From the NCBI GenBank assembly GCA_040383485.1, contig JBEIDK010000031.1, positions 1-28,286 on the forward strand: a stretch of DNA of 28,286 bases. The letters are read 5' to 3'. The notes under the pieces were generated by a model, which worked only from the letters and a program-made list of their open reading frames with translations, had not been told where the DNA came from and ran no database searches. This stretch comes from JBEIDK01 sp040383485 (GTDB lineage: Bacteria; Bacteroidota; Bacteroidia; UBA4408). Both the position numbers and the translations under genes were made by a program. Every line of letters starts with the position of its first letter. The first letter of the stretch is position 1. Of the stretch, positions 1-7,640 are shown in pieces.

Positions 1-41
1 AAACATTCTTGAGGCAAGCATATTTGCAATGTTTATAATTA

Positions 42-1019
42 CTACCTTAAATTATTATTTGTTGCCGTTTTTGCTTTTTTCTTGAAATATTTTCTTAATA
101 AAATAGTATGTTTTAATGCCTCCATATTATCGTCAAAACCCTTTGTCCCGTTTCTAGCATTGAGCATTGTTTTATTCAAATTACCTACAAAAGATGTGTC
201 CATTAAAATTGTTCCTATAGCACCTTCGCCTTTTTTGATTTTTGAAGTCATATTATGTAAATCACCGGTTATAATAGCTAAGGTATCACTCACTAACTTA
301 ATATTGATAATGCTTTGATTTAATTTTGATGAAAAAACAGTATCTGATAACAATGCGCCAATTGTTCCCTTACCAGCTTTTATATGGCCTATAATTCTGC
401 TTAAATCACCTGTAACCGTTGCAGAATTTTCTGCAGTTAGTTTTATTTTAACAACAGTTTGTTTTAAATTTTCGGCAACTACTGTATCCATTAAAATACT
501 CCATAAAGAGTTGGGGCTATTTAACTTTTTTACCATGCTTTTTACCTCAACAGAGATATCCTTTATATTTTGATTTGTATAATCCAATGTCTTTAGCATA
601 TCCTCTGTTCCCACCATACTTTGCGTCTTCAGCATATCGCCGTTTTCAACTGATGCCGCATCTTTAGATGAAGAAGTTATGTTTACTAATTTATTTCCCA
701 TCAAACCATCAGAGCCTACACTGGCGGTTGCATTTTTTTTTATAAATTTTTGAATCTTATTGTCAATAACCATCTCTACATTTACTGTAGAATCATTAAT
801 TATTTCAACCTTTTTAACTGTTCCAATATCAATACCCGTAAACCTAACATTGTTACCAGACATTAACCCATTCACATTTTTGAATTGTGCTTTCAACGTA
901 AATGTTGAGCCAAATAAATTTTGCTTTGCTCCAATTAGATAAAGTGTAAAAATAAGAAGAGTTGTTCCTACTAATACAAACAAACCCACCCTAATATTTT
1001 TTGTAGTTTCTTTTCCCAT
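42..1019 (-). CDS. mlaD: MlaD-family MCE substrate-binding protein
   Basis: This 325-residue protein has one N-terminal membrane segment (about residues 10-30) followed by an MCE/MlaD domain (about 38-115) with the family pattern of hydrophobic strands and 'GNNVRFTGIDIGTVKKVEI'. The rest is a helical tail containing two similar segments, each with a 'GKGTIGALLSDT' or 'GEGAIGTILMDT' motif. In the known Mla family this subunit is anchored in the inner membrane and passes phospholipid between the membranes across the periplasm. It is the last gene visible of mlaE-mlaF-mlaD, starting 2 bases after the mlaF stop. The tandem tail motifs are usual in Bacteroidota MCE proteins. Substrate and direction of transport are inferred from the family only. 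Confidence 0.93.
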   Translation of the reverse strand: MGKETTKNIRVGLFVLVGTTLLIFTLYLIGAKQNLFGSTFTLKAQFKNVNGLMSGNNVRFTGIDIGTVKKVEIINDSTVNVEMVIDNKIQKFIKKNATASVGSDGLMGNKLVNITSSSKDAASVENGDMLKTQSMVGTEDMLKTLDYTNQNIKDISVEVKSMVKKLNSPNSLWSILMDTVVAENLKQTVVKIKLTAENSATVTGDLSRIIGHIKAGKGTIGALLSDTVFSSKLNQSIINIKLVSDTLAIITGDLHNMTSKIKKGEGAIGTILMDTSFVGNLNKTMLNARNGTKGFDDNMEALKHTILLRKYFKKKAKTATNNNLR

Positions 1020-1021
1020 TA

Positions 1022-1786
1022 TTATTCGAAAAATTGTTTGACTCTCGTATCGTTATGTTTTTCAAGCTCCTCGTAAGTTCCTGTTGCGTAACATTTTCCA
1101 TCAATTAACATGATAACCCTGTTAGATACAATTTTTACGCAGTTAATATCATGAGAAATAATGATAGATGAAGTGTTATATTTCTTTTGAATGTCAAGCA
1201 TCAAATTGCTAATCTCTTTTCCAGTAATTGGGTCTAAACCTGTTGTTGGTTCGTCGTATAAAATAATTTCAGGTTTCAGAATTAAAGTACGTGCTAATGC
1301 AATTCTCTTGCGCATCCCTCCCGAAAGTTCTGATGGCATTAACTCTGCGGTATCTGGCAATCCAACATTAAAAAGCGCTTCTTTTACTAATCCATCTTCA
1401 TCTCGTCTTTCAGATTTCATCCAATGTCTTCTTAACGGAAAAAGCAAATTGTCGCGAACAGACATTGAATCATACAATGCATTACTCTGAAACAAAAAAC
1501 CAACTTTTACGCGCAGTATATCTAATTCAGTTGTACTAAGTTCAGGCACACTCTTACCCATTACGTTAATGCTGCCTGAGTCAGGAGCCATTAATCCAAT
1601 AATGCATTTTATCAATACTGACTTACCTGACCCAGACTTGCCTAAAACTACCAAATTCTCTCCTTTGTGTAAGTCCAAACTAAAGCCTTTAAGCACCGCA
1701 TTATCTCCAAACGATTTATACAAATTTCTTATTCTGATTACATTTTCAGAATCAATATTAGAAGCTATGTTTTCATTAATTTCCAT
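1022..1786 (-). CDS. mlaF: MlaF-family ABC transporter ATPase
   Basis: The 254-residue ATPase powers the MlaE permease in lipid transport. All ABC motifs are visible: Walker A GKSGSGKS (49-56), Q-loop Gln100, signature LSGGMRKR (154-161) and Walker B IILYDEP with Asp178/Glu179, followed by TTGLD. The signature with M-R-K-R is typical of the MlaF/Ttg2A group rather than of importers for small solutes. The start codon overlaps the mlaE stop as TAATG, which indicates translational coupling. Length and motif order match complete family members. Confidence 0.95.
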   Translation of the reverse strand: MEINENIASNIDSENVIRIRNLYKSFGDNAVLKGFSLDLHKGENLVVLGKSGSGKSVLIKCIIGLMAPDSGSINVMGKSVPELSTTELDILRVKVGFLFQSNALYDSMSVRDNLLFPLRRHWMKSERRDEDGLVKEALFNVGLPDTAELMPSELSGGMRKRIALARTLILKPEIILYDEPTTGLDPITGKEISNLMLDIQKKYNTSSIIISHDINCVKIVSNRVIMLIDGKCYATGTYEELEKHNDTRVKQFFE

Positions 1787-2544
1787 TAATTTAAATGTAA
1801 TAAATCTGTAATTTGAACTGCCAATAAATCCAATAAAAAAACAAGTAAGGAAGAAATTACAACCGCTGAATTGGCCGATTGTCCAACACCTTCAGTGCCT
1901 TTATTAGAATTAAATCCTTGATAACATCCAACAATGCCAATAACAAAACCAAAGAAAAACGTTTTAATAATAGATGGAACAAAATCACCATAAACAAGGG
2001 TGTCAAAAACCTGATTCCAAAATAAATTCCAACTTACAACACCATGAATATTAGAGCCTAAAAATGCACCATATAATGAAATTGCATCGGCAATAATTGC
2101 CAAAAAAGGAATCATCAATGTAGTAGCCATTACACGCGTTACAACTAAAAATTTGTAAGGATTAGTACCAGAAACATCCATAGCATCTATTTGCTCAGTA
2201 ACTTTCATAGAGCCAAGCTCTGCGCCAATGCCAGAACCTATCTTTCCAGCACAAATAAGTGCTGTAATTACTGGGGCTATTTCGCGTATCAATGAAACAG
2301 AAACCATTTTCGGTAACCATGCTTGAGCACCAAATTCTACTAAGGTTGGACGTGATTGAATAGTGATAACCAAACCCATAATAAAAGCAGTAATCGCTAC
2401 TAATGGCAAAGATTTATTACCAATATAAAAGCATTGGCGCACAAACTCATAAAATTCGAAACGTGGTTTAAAAACTTCGCGAAAAAACCGCATCGAGAAG
2501 CTCCATATTAACCCTATTTCTAATAATATGCTTCTTAAGGACAT
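1786..2544 (-). CDS. mlaE: MlaE-family lipid ABC transporter permease
   Basis: This 252-residue integral membrane protein has several hydrophobic segments and the MlaE-family core around residues 80-125, with 'LIREIAPVITALICAGKIG' and 'GSGIGAELGSMKVTEQIDA'. This is the coupling region that contacts the MlaF ATPase. It is the inner-membrane part of a retrograde or anterograde phospholipid transporter. It is the first gene of the mlaEFD operon. The 188 bases upstream (2545-2732) hold no gene and I see no convincing promoter box there. Confidence 0.94.
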   Translation of the reverse strand: MSLRSILLEIGLIWSFSMRFFREVFKPRFEFYEFVRQCFYIGNKSLPLVAITAFIMGLVITIQSRPTLVEFGAQAWLPKMVSVSLIREIAPVITALICAGKIGSGIGAELGSMKVTEQIDAMDVSGTNPYKFLVVTRVMATTLMIPFLAIIADAISLYGAFLGSNIHGVVSWNLFWNQVFDTLVYGDFVPSIIKTFFFGFVIGIVGCYQGFNSNKGTEGVGQSANSAVVISSLLVFLLDLLAVQITDLLHLN

Positions 2545-2732
2545 TTTAGTCTGTTACTAATTATTGTTTGGTAAAATTATACTTATTGTTAATATAAAAA
2601 AGAAAGATGAAACATAAGTTTTTATGATGAATGTTTGGAAAATAAGGCACATTAATAATGATATATTGAATTACGCCAAGTAATTAGTGCCGCAATCATA
2701 TTTGCATCTTGCATTTTAAGCTTACTAACTAA

Positions 2733-3971
2733 TTACAACACTCCCTTTACTTTTCCAACAAGCTCAAAACCATGAAATGGATTATTTTTGCTTTTACTTT
2801 TCATTTCATTTTTATCAAATACAAATTTTTCATCAGGGTTAAATAATGTAAGTGCAGTATTCGAACCAACATCAATTGTACTTAATGTTTGGTTTAAAAT
2901 TCTCATTGGTGAAGTTGTAAACTTTTCAACTATCTTATCAATAGTAAGCTTACCGTTTAGCATTGTATTTGCAGCGCTAAATGTTGTTTCAATACTACTT
3001 ATACCATATTCTGCATGGTCAAATTCAACCGCTTTTAACTCAATATTTTGTGGTGAGTGGTCACTGCATATTGCATCAATAGTGCCATCTACTAATCCAT
3101 CTATTAAAGCTTTCTGATGTATTCTGTCGCGAAATGGTGGCAATACTTTTAGGTTCGAATCAAAATTAATTAAATCTTCGTCTATAAAATAAATTTGATG
3201 CGCTGCAACATCGCAACTTACTTGTATGCCCTCTGCTTTAGCCTGTCTGATTAAATTTACAGCTCCATAAGTTGATATGGTTGAAAAGTGTATAGGCAAT
3301 TTATAATACCTTGCAATTGCAATGTCACGAGCAACAATTACGTCTTCAGCAATAGGTGGTTGACCTTTAAAACCTAAGCTTGTAGCGGCTGTTCCTTCAT
3401 GGCTAATAGTTTTATAATTTATATTACTGTCACAAGCATAATGAAATATTTTAGCCCCAAAATTATTGGCATATTGTAATATTGAAGTAAATAATTGTGC
3501 GTTTTGAATTGAATATTTATCGTCAGTAAATCCTATTGCTCCTGCCTCAAACATATCAAACATTTCTGTCATTTGCTTTCCTTCTTTATTTATAGTTGCA
3601 GCACCAAAAGGTAAAACATTAACTTTTGAGTTTTTAAACTGGCTTTTTATAAACTCTATTTGAGACTTTGTTTGGATTACTGTATTTGTTGATGGACTTA
3701 ATGCTATGGTTTTAAAACCTCCTGCTAGCGCTGCAGTGCAACCGGTTTTTATTGTTTCCTTATCTTCATTTCCTGGCTCTCCAAAATTTGCTTTTAAATC
3801 GAGCCAACCTATAGATACATGTAAATTTTGATGACTGACTACCTCTGCATTTTCATTGTTAATTGATTTGTCAATGGCAACAATTTTATTATTGTCAATT
3901 AATATATCCTGAATAGAATTGCTAAATGGACTATTAGAATCTAGGATATAAGCATTTTTTATAAGTATCAT
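2733..3971 (-). CDS. Dihydroorotase-like protein, probable pseudoenzyme
   Basis: This 412-residue amidohydrolase-fold protein matches dihydroorotase (PyrC, multifunctional-complex type) along its length. It has the 'GEPGNEDKET' segment after strand 1, FTDD, an 'HFST' strand, 'IDEDL' and SDHSPQ near the C terminus. The usual D-x-H-x-H metal motif is instead D58-L-K60-A-N62, so both metal-binding histidines are replaced. The later H/D positions (His in FHYAC and HFST, Asp in SDHSPQ) appear to remain. Catalysis of carbamoyl-aspartate cyclisation is therefore doubtful. Non-catalytic homologues such as PyrC' of pseudomonads are known to support aspartate transcarbamoylase, and a similar structural role is an inference here. 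The start codon overlaps the rodA stop (TAATG). Confidence 0.85.
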   Translation of the reverse strand: MILIKNAYILDSNSPFSNSIQDILIDNNKIVAIDKSINNENAEVVSHQNLHVSIGWLDLKANFGEPGNEDKETIKTGCTAALAGGFKTIALSPSTNTVIQTKSQIEFIKSQFKNSKVNVLPFGAATINKEGKQMTEMFDMFEAGAIGFTDDKYSIQNAQLFTSILQYANNFGAKIFHYACDSNINYKTISHEGTAATSLGFKGQPPIAEDVIVARDIAIARYYKLPIHFSTISTYGAVNLIRQAKAEGIQVSCDVAAHQIYFIDEDLINFDSNLKVLPPFRDRIHQKALIDGLVDGTIDAICSDHSPQNIELKAVEFDHAEYGISSIETTFSAANTMLNGKLTIDKIVEKFTTSPMRILNQTLSTIDVGSNTALTLFNPDEKFVFDKNEMKSKSKNNPFHGFELVGKVKGVL

Positions 3972-5230
3972 TATCTTAAAATTTCTAAGCGATAAGCGTC
4001 TAATTTAATTAAAATAAAAAGCAAAATTGTAAACGACCATAAAGATGAGCCACCATAACTAAAAAAGGGCAATGGAATACCAATAACAGGCATTAATCCA
4101 ATGGTCATTCCAATATTTACAAAAACATGAAAAAATATGATGCTTGCAACACCATAACCATAAATTCGGCTATATGGGCTTCTTTGCCTTTCGGCTACTT
4201 GAATAATTCTAACTAATAATGCTAAAAAAAGAATCATTACTACGGTTGTGCCTAAAAATCCCCATTCTTCGCCAACTGTACAAAAAATAAAATCGGTACT
4301 TTGTTCTGGTACAAAATCATATTTTGTTTGCGTGCCTTGCAAAAAGCCTTTGCCTGTTACTCCGCCGCTACCTATTGCAATGAGCGATTGATTAACATTG
4401 TAACCTGCCTTTTTCTTGTCGCTTTCCTTACCCAAAAATACATTAATACGTTTTTTCTGGTGAGGCTCTAGCTTATCAAAAGCAAACTGCACACTTGCTA
4501 CTGCGCCTGATGAAATTATGAAAATAAGGATTACTACAATAATATTTTGAGTTGATTTACGCATGACCATAAACAGCAGAAAGCACATAAAAGCTAGAAT
4601 CCCAATCAAAATATATTGATTAATAAGTAATGAAAGTAGAAATAAAACAACGATACCAACTCCAAGAAGTAATATGTTTCCCGATAATCCTTCACGATAC
4701 ATTACTAAAATAAAACATGTGTAGACCAAAGCAACACCTGTTTCATTCTCGAGTAAAATAAGTAGTATAGGAACACAAATAATTGTTGCACAAATGACCT
4801 TTGTTTTTACTTCAGTCATCTTAATATTAATATTCCCCAAGAACTTTGCTAAAGCCATACAAGTTGCGAATTTAGTAAACTCTGCTGGTTGTATGCCAAA
4901 CTCACCAAATCTAAACCAACTTTTACTACCCGCAACTGTTGTTCCTACGCCTAAAACAGCTATTAACAATATTAGGAAAAAGCCATACACAGGGTAGGAA
5001 AAAGCAGCAAAAAAATTACCTTCTACAACCAAAATCAAAATTGCAATAAACAAAGATGATATTATCCAAATGAGCTGTTTTCCATACTTCTGGGTCATGT
5101 CGGTTATTAAGTAATGTTGCTCATTAAATACAGAAGCATAAACATTTAACCAACCCATTGTAACTAGAACTAAATACATTCCCACCAACCACAAATCAAT
5201 ATTCTGAAATATACCTGTTTCTTTTCTCAT
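3971..5230 (-). CDS. rodA: Rod shape-determining protein RodA (SEDS glycosyltransferase)
   Basis: This is a polytopic SEDS-family peptidoglycan polymerase of 419 residues from the chosen start. It carries the RodA/FtsW signatures 'QPAEFTKFATCMALAKFL' and 'PVIGIPLPFFSYGGSS', plus a long extracytoplasmic loop with 'GKGFLQGTQTKYDFVPEQ'. RodA is preferred over FtsW because of that loop and the N terminus 'ETGIFQNIDLWL'. An in-frame ATG at 5269 would add 13 residues. I chose 5230 because homologous RodA proteins normally begin M-R-x-E and because a minus-strand TAGGTTTG box (5243-5250) lies between the two starts. It is co-transcribed with the dihydroorotase homologue. It acts in the inner membrane during lateral wall growth. 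Confidence 0.92.
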   Translation of the reverse strand: MRKETGIFQNIDLWLVGMYLVLVTMGWLNVYASVFNEQHYLITDMTQKYGKQLIWIISSLFIAILILVVEGNFFAAFSYPVYGFFLILLIAVLGVGTTVAGSKSWFRFGEFGIQPAEFTKFATCMALAKFLGNINIKMTEVKTKVICATIICVPILLILLENETGVALVYTCFILVMYREGLSGNILLLGVGIVVLFLLSLLINQYILIGILAFMCFLLFMVMRKSTQNIIVVILIFIISSGAVASVQFAFDKLEPHQKKRINVFLGKESDKKKAGYNVNQSLIAIGSGGVTGKGFLQGTQTKYDFVPEQSTDFIFCTVGEEWGFLGTTVVMILFLALLVRIIQVAERQRSPYSRIYGYGVASIIFFHVFVNIGMTIGLMPVIGIPLPFFSYGGSSLWSFTILLFILIKLDAYRLEILR

Positions 5231-5242
5231 TACTTTTAACCG

Positions 5243-5250
5243 CAAACCTA
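5243..5250 (-). promoter_or_regulatory. Candidate -7 promoter box for rodA
   Basis: Read on the minus strand this is TAGGTTTG, a full match to the Bacteroidota -7 consensus TAnnTTTG. A TTTG lies upstream at 5267-5270, but the 16-base spacing is shorter than the preferred ~19. The box is 13 bases from the ATG at 5230, so the leader would be very short. It is a sequence match only. Confidence 0.45.
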
Positions 5251-5340
5251 ATTGAATTTTGTAGTTCAAAAAAATATGGTTGTAAACATTTTAACCTTTA
5301 TAAAAATTTAGATTCATAATTATAGAAAATAAATTTTTAT

Positions 5341-5348
5341 TAGATTTG
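5341..5348 (+). promoter_or_regulatory. Candidate -7 promoter box for first small lipoprotein
   Basis: TAGATTTG matches the Bacteroidota TAnnTTTG box and lies 19 bases before the ATG at 5368. No TTTG is present at the expected -33 position. Confidence 0.4.
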
Positions 5349-5367
5349 ATTAAAATAATTCTTTACA

Positions 5368-5610
5368 ATGAAATACTTAAAATTACTATTTGTATTTTTT
5401 GTGCTATCATTTAGCCAATATTCTTGTACAAAATGTCTGAAATGTACCGAAAAAAGTAAGGATGATGTATTAATTGTTGACTATCCGGAAACATGCGGGA
5501 ATTGGCGGGATATAGCAAAATATGAAGAGCGTGTAAGAGCACAGGCACTAAAAGAAAGCAATGTTGTTTGTACACCTAAATCAAAAATACCGATGGCTGA
5601 TAGTTATTAG
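5368..5610 (+). CDS. Small cysteine-rich lipoprotein (paralogue 1)
   Basis: This 80-residue protein of unrecognised family begins with a hydrophobic signal ending in QYSC, a plausible Bacteroidota lipobox, so it is probably a lipoprotein. After the predicted lipid-bearing cysteine come TKCLKC, then ETCGN, a 'KYEE' helix-like stretch and VVC. The same ordered pattern occurs in the next gene, which shows an old tandem duplication. The four cysteines outside the lipobox could form disulfides or bind metal in the periplasm, but nothing in the sequence tells which. It is transcribed away from rodA. Function unknown. Confidence 0.75.
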   Translation: MKYLKLLFVFFVLSFSQYSCTKCLKCTEKSKDDVLIVDYPETCGNWRDIAKYEERVRAQALKESNVVCTPKSKIPMADSY

Positions 5611-5611
5611 G

Positions 5612-5642
5612 TTTGGCATTATCAATTTATCGTCTATTTTTG
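5612..5642 (+). promoter_or_regulatory. Strong Bacteroidota promoter for second small lipoprotein
   Basis: TTTG at 5612-5615 and TATTTTTG at 5635-5642 are separated by 19 bases, an exact match to TTTG-N19-TAnnTTTG. The ATG follows 20 bases downstream at 5663. The promoter starts just after the stop of the preceding paralogue, so the two lipoprotein genes may be transcribed independently. Confidence 0.7.
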
Positions 5643-5662
5643 TCCCTAATAAATTTTAACTC

Positions 5663-5896
5663 ATGAATAAAAATACATTTTTTCTTTTTGCTTTAGTTGG
5701 TACACTTGCGTTTGCTTCTTGCAGTCGTTGTAAAAAGTGTAGTTATTCTTATAAAATAAATGGTGTTGATACCACAAGGTCAATACTTGAGGAGTGTGGT
5801 AATAATGCTGACCTAAAACTCTATGAGGAAAATGCTAAAGCTGAAGCTGCAAGAAATAATTCTCAAAGTGAGGTAACCTGCGAAACGGTAAACTAA
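5663..5896 (+). CDS. Small cysteine-rich lipoprotein (paralogue 2)
   Basis: This 77-residue protein has a signal peptide ending FASC, followed by SRCKKC, then EECGN, 'LYEENAKAEA' and VTC. These align in order with TKCLKC, ETCGN, 'KYEERVRAQA' and VVC of the gene just upstream, so the two are diverged tandem paralogues. Both are likely anchored in a membrane facing the periplasm or outside. The conserved CxxC next to the lipidated cysteine is the most distinctive element. I do not recognise the family. It has its own strong promoter. Confidence 0.75.
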   Translation: MNKNTFFLFALVGTLAFASCSRCKKCSYSYKINGVDTTRSILEECGNNADLKLYEENAKAEAARNNSQSEVTCETVN

Positions 5897-5968
5897 CTTT
5901 CTATAAAGTTCATATGGCACAAGTATTAATTGCGGGTGTTATAAGTTGTAAATAATATTAAATAGCAC

Positions 5969-6220
5969 ATGAAATTTATTGCGAATATTAAGGTTATGCC
6001 TCACAAAGCTTTACTTGACCCTCAAGGTAAAGCAGTTACAATGAGTATGAAAAACTTGAATTTGTCTGAAATTGAAAATGTTCGTATTGGTAAAAATATT
6101 ACATTAGAAATCGAAGCAAATGATAAAGACACTGCATCAAAAAAGGTAAGTGATGCCTGTTCAAAATTATTAGCTAATCCAATAATGGAAAGTTTCGAAT
6201 TTGAACTTTCAGAAGCATAG
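5969..6220 (+). CDS. purS: Phosphoribosylformylglycinamidine synthase subunit PurS
   Basis: This 83-residue protein has the complete PurS pattern: a first strand 'FIANIKVMPHKALLDPQGKA', 'VRIGKN' in the middle, and a C-terminal helix 'KKVSDACSKLLANPIMESF'. PurS bridges PurL and PurQ in the three-part FGAR amidotransferase of de novo purine synthesis, acting in the cytoplasm. Its presence implies that small PurL and PurQ are encoded elsewhere, since neither is in the window. The gene stands alone, with 72 bases before it and 90 before plsC. Confidence 0.92.
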   Translation: MKFIANIKVMPHKALLDPQGKAVTMSMKNLNLSEIENVRIGKNITLEIEANDKDTASKKVSDACSKLLANPIMESFEFELSEA

Positions 6221-6310
6221 TTAATATAAAGCAACCAAAACTTACTTTGCTAAACGTGTTTGTCTTCATTTTAATTTTTAAGTGAAGAATTTTTATAACA
6301 AAAAACACCC

Positions 6311-7054
6311 ATGTCAAGGGCATTTACTATACCTTTCGTTGTTCTCTATAAAATATGGTTTCTACTTTATTTTGTAATTACAATGGTGCTTTTTTACCCT
6401 TTTTTTTATGTGCTACTTAGCAATTCTAAATGGTTTGGTAAGGCTTTTTGGCTCAAAGGCATTTGGGCTCATGTATTATGTTTTGGCGGCGGTATCATAT
6501 ACCAAGTGAAATATGAAACAAATCTTGATAGAAATAAAACCTATATTTTTTGTTGCAACCACACTAGCTATATCGACATCATTTTAAGCTATTGCATTAT
6601 TAATAATTACTTTGTTTTTATGGGTAAAAGGGAATTGGCCAAAGTACCCTTGTTCAATATTTTTTTTAAAAAAATGAATATCTTGGTTGATAGAAAAAGT
6701 ATTACCGACGCTCACAAAGCTTTTAAAAGAGCCGGTGAAGAGATTGATAAAGGGAATTCTGTAATTATTTTTCCAGAAGGCACCATATCAAAAGATGCTC
6801 CAAAAATGAAACCTTTTAAAAATGGTGCATTTAAACTTGCTATTGAGAAACAAATTGAAATTGTACCTATAACATTTGTAAATGTTTATAAAAGATTACA
6901 AGACACTCCTTTCTTGCAAGGGCAGGCAGGTCCGGGTATAACAAATATAGTTGTTCATAAGCCAGTTTCAACTATAGGCTACAAAGAAGAAAATTCAGAT
7001 GAACTGAAACAAAAAATAAAATCAATCATTGAAAGCGGATTCAATAAAAATTAA
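6311..7054 (+). CDS. plsC: 1-acyl-sn-glycerol-3-phosphate acyltransferase (PlsC family)
   Basis: This 247-residue membrane-associated acyltransferase has one long hydrophobic N-terminal segment (about 7-36), the catalytic HX4D motif (His84, Asp89 in NHTSYID) and the acceptor-binding FPEGT (154-158). It should transfer a fatty acyl group to lysophosphatidic acid to make phosphatidic acid for membrane lipid synthesis. Length and motif spacing are those of PlsC. Acylation of another lysolipid cannot be excluded from the sequence. gatC begins 4 bases after its stop, so they are probably co-transcribed. Confidence 0.9.
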   Translation: MSRAFTIPFVVLYKIWFLLYFVITMVLFYPFFYVLLSNSKWFGKAFWLKGIWAHVLCFGGGIIYQVKYETNLDRNKTYIFCCNHTSYIDIILSYCIINNYFVFMGKRELAKVPLFNIFFKKMNILVDRKSITDAHKAFKRAGEEIDKGNSVIIFPEGTISKDAPKMKPFKNGAFKLAIEKQIEIVPITFVNVYKRLQDTPFLQGQAGPGITNIVVHKPVSTIGYKEENSDELKQKIKSIIESGFNKN

Positions 7055-7058
7055 TAAA

Positions 7059-7358
7059 ATGGCAAAAATAAATAATGAATTAGTTGACAAAATTGCTCAT
7101 TTAGCAAGACTAGAATTTGAAAATGAAGCGAAAGAAGAAATTAAAAACGACATGGAAAGAATGTTGGCTTTCGTTGAAAAATTAAATGAGATAAATACCG
7201 ATAATATTGAGCCGCTGGTTTATATGAACCCTGAAACAAATAAACTTAGAGAAGATATAGTAATACAAACTATTACGCATAAGGAGGGCTTAAAAAATGC
7301 CCCTAAACATGATACAGACTATTTCAAAGTTCCAAAAGTGGTTGAAAATAAAGGTTAA
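7059..7358 (+). CDS. gatC: Asp-tRNA(Asn)/Glu-tRNA(Gln) amidotransferase subunit C
   Basis: This 99-residue GatC shows the family N terminus 'DKIAHLARLEFENEAKEE', the 'ERMLAFVEKLNEINTDNIEP' middle and a C terminus 'HDTDYFKVPKVVENKG'. It stabilises GatA in the GatCAB complex, which amidates mischarged Glu-tRNA(Gln) or Asp-tRNA(Asn). The ATG at 7059 is preferred because translation from the upstream in-frame ATG at 7029 would add 10 residues overlapping plsC that are atypical for GatC. GatA and GatB are not in the window. Confidence 0.93.
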   Translation: MAKINNELVDKIAHLARLEFENEAKEEIKNDMERMLAFVEKLNEINTDNIEPLVYMNPETNKLREDIVIQTITHKEGLKNAPKHDTDYFKVPKVVENKG

Positions 7359-7573
7359 TAAAATTTACCGATAAATATTAAGGTTATAAAAAAACCGAAT
7401 CAATTTAATTAGAAACTTCTCAAAAGCCATTATTAAAAATTTTTATGTTACTAGAATGATAGTAGCATCAAAAATAACTTTCTGACAACAATCATTTATT
7501 CCATTGAAACAAATCAGAAATTAATATTCTGAGGTGAGCTATTCTTGTAATAAAACTTACAATAATAAAGACG

Positions 7574-7589
7574 TGTAACAAATGTTACC
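7574..7589. promoter_or_regulatory. Candidate Crp/Fnr-type operator upstream of the persulfide dioxygenase gene
   Basis: The inverted repeat GTAACA-AA-TGTTAC (7575-7588) has perfect 6-base arms around a 2-base centre. It lies 52 bases before the ATG at 7641, in a 282-base gap that is otherwise featureless. Its symmetry and position suit a dimeric Crp/Fnr-family regulator. That family often controls sulfur and redox genes, but assigning it here is inference. Confidence 0.45.
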
Positions 7590-7640
7590 TTTTTACTATT
7601 TAGTAATCGAGACATTTGTTGCCGAAATAAAAAAAATACA

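Noticed and set aside
1..41. Possible hairpin AAACATT...AATGTTT after mlaD
   Set aside because: The arms are short and asymmetric, with an interrupted stem and no T-run. Not enough for a terminator call.
2680..2736. Inverted repeat GTAATTAG...CTAATTAC downstream of the dihydroorotase homologue
   Set aside because: The 8-base arms are AT-rich, separated by about 41 bases, and overlap the stop codon. This is expected by chance in AT-rich DNA and there is no T-run.
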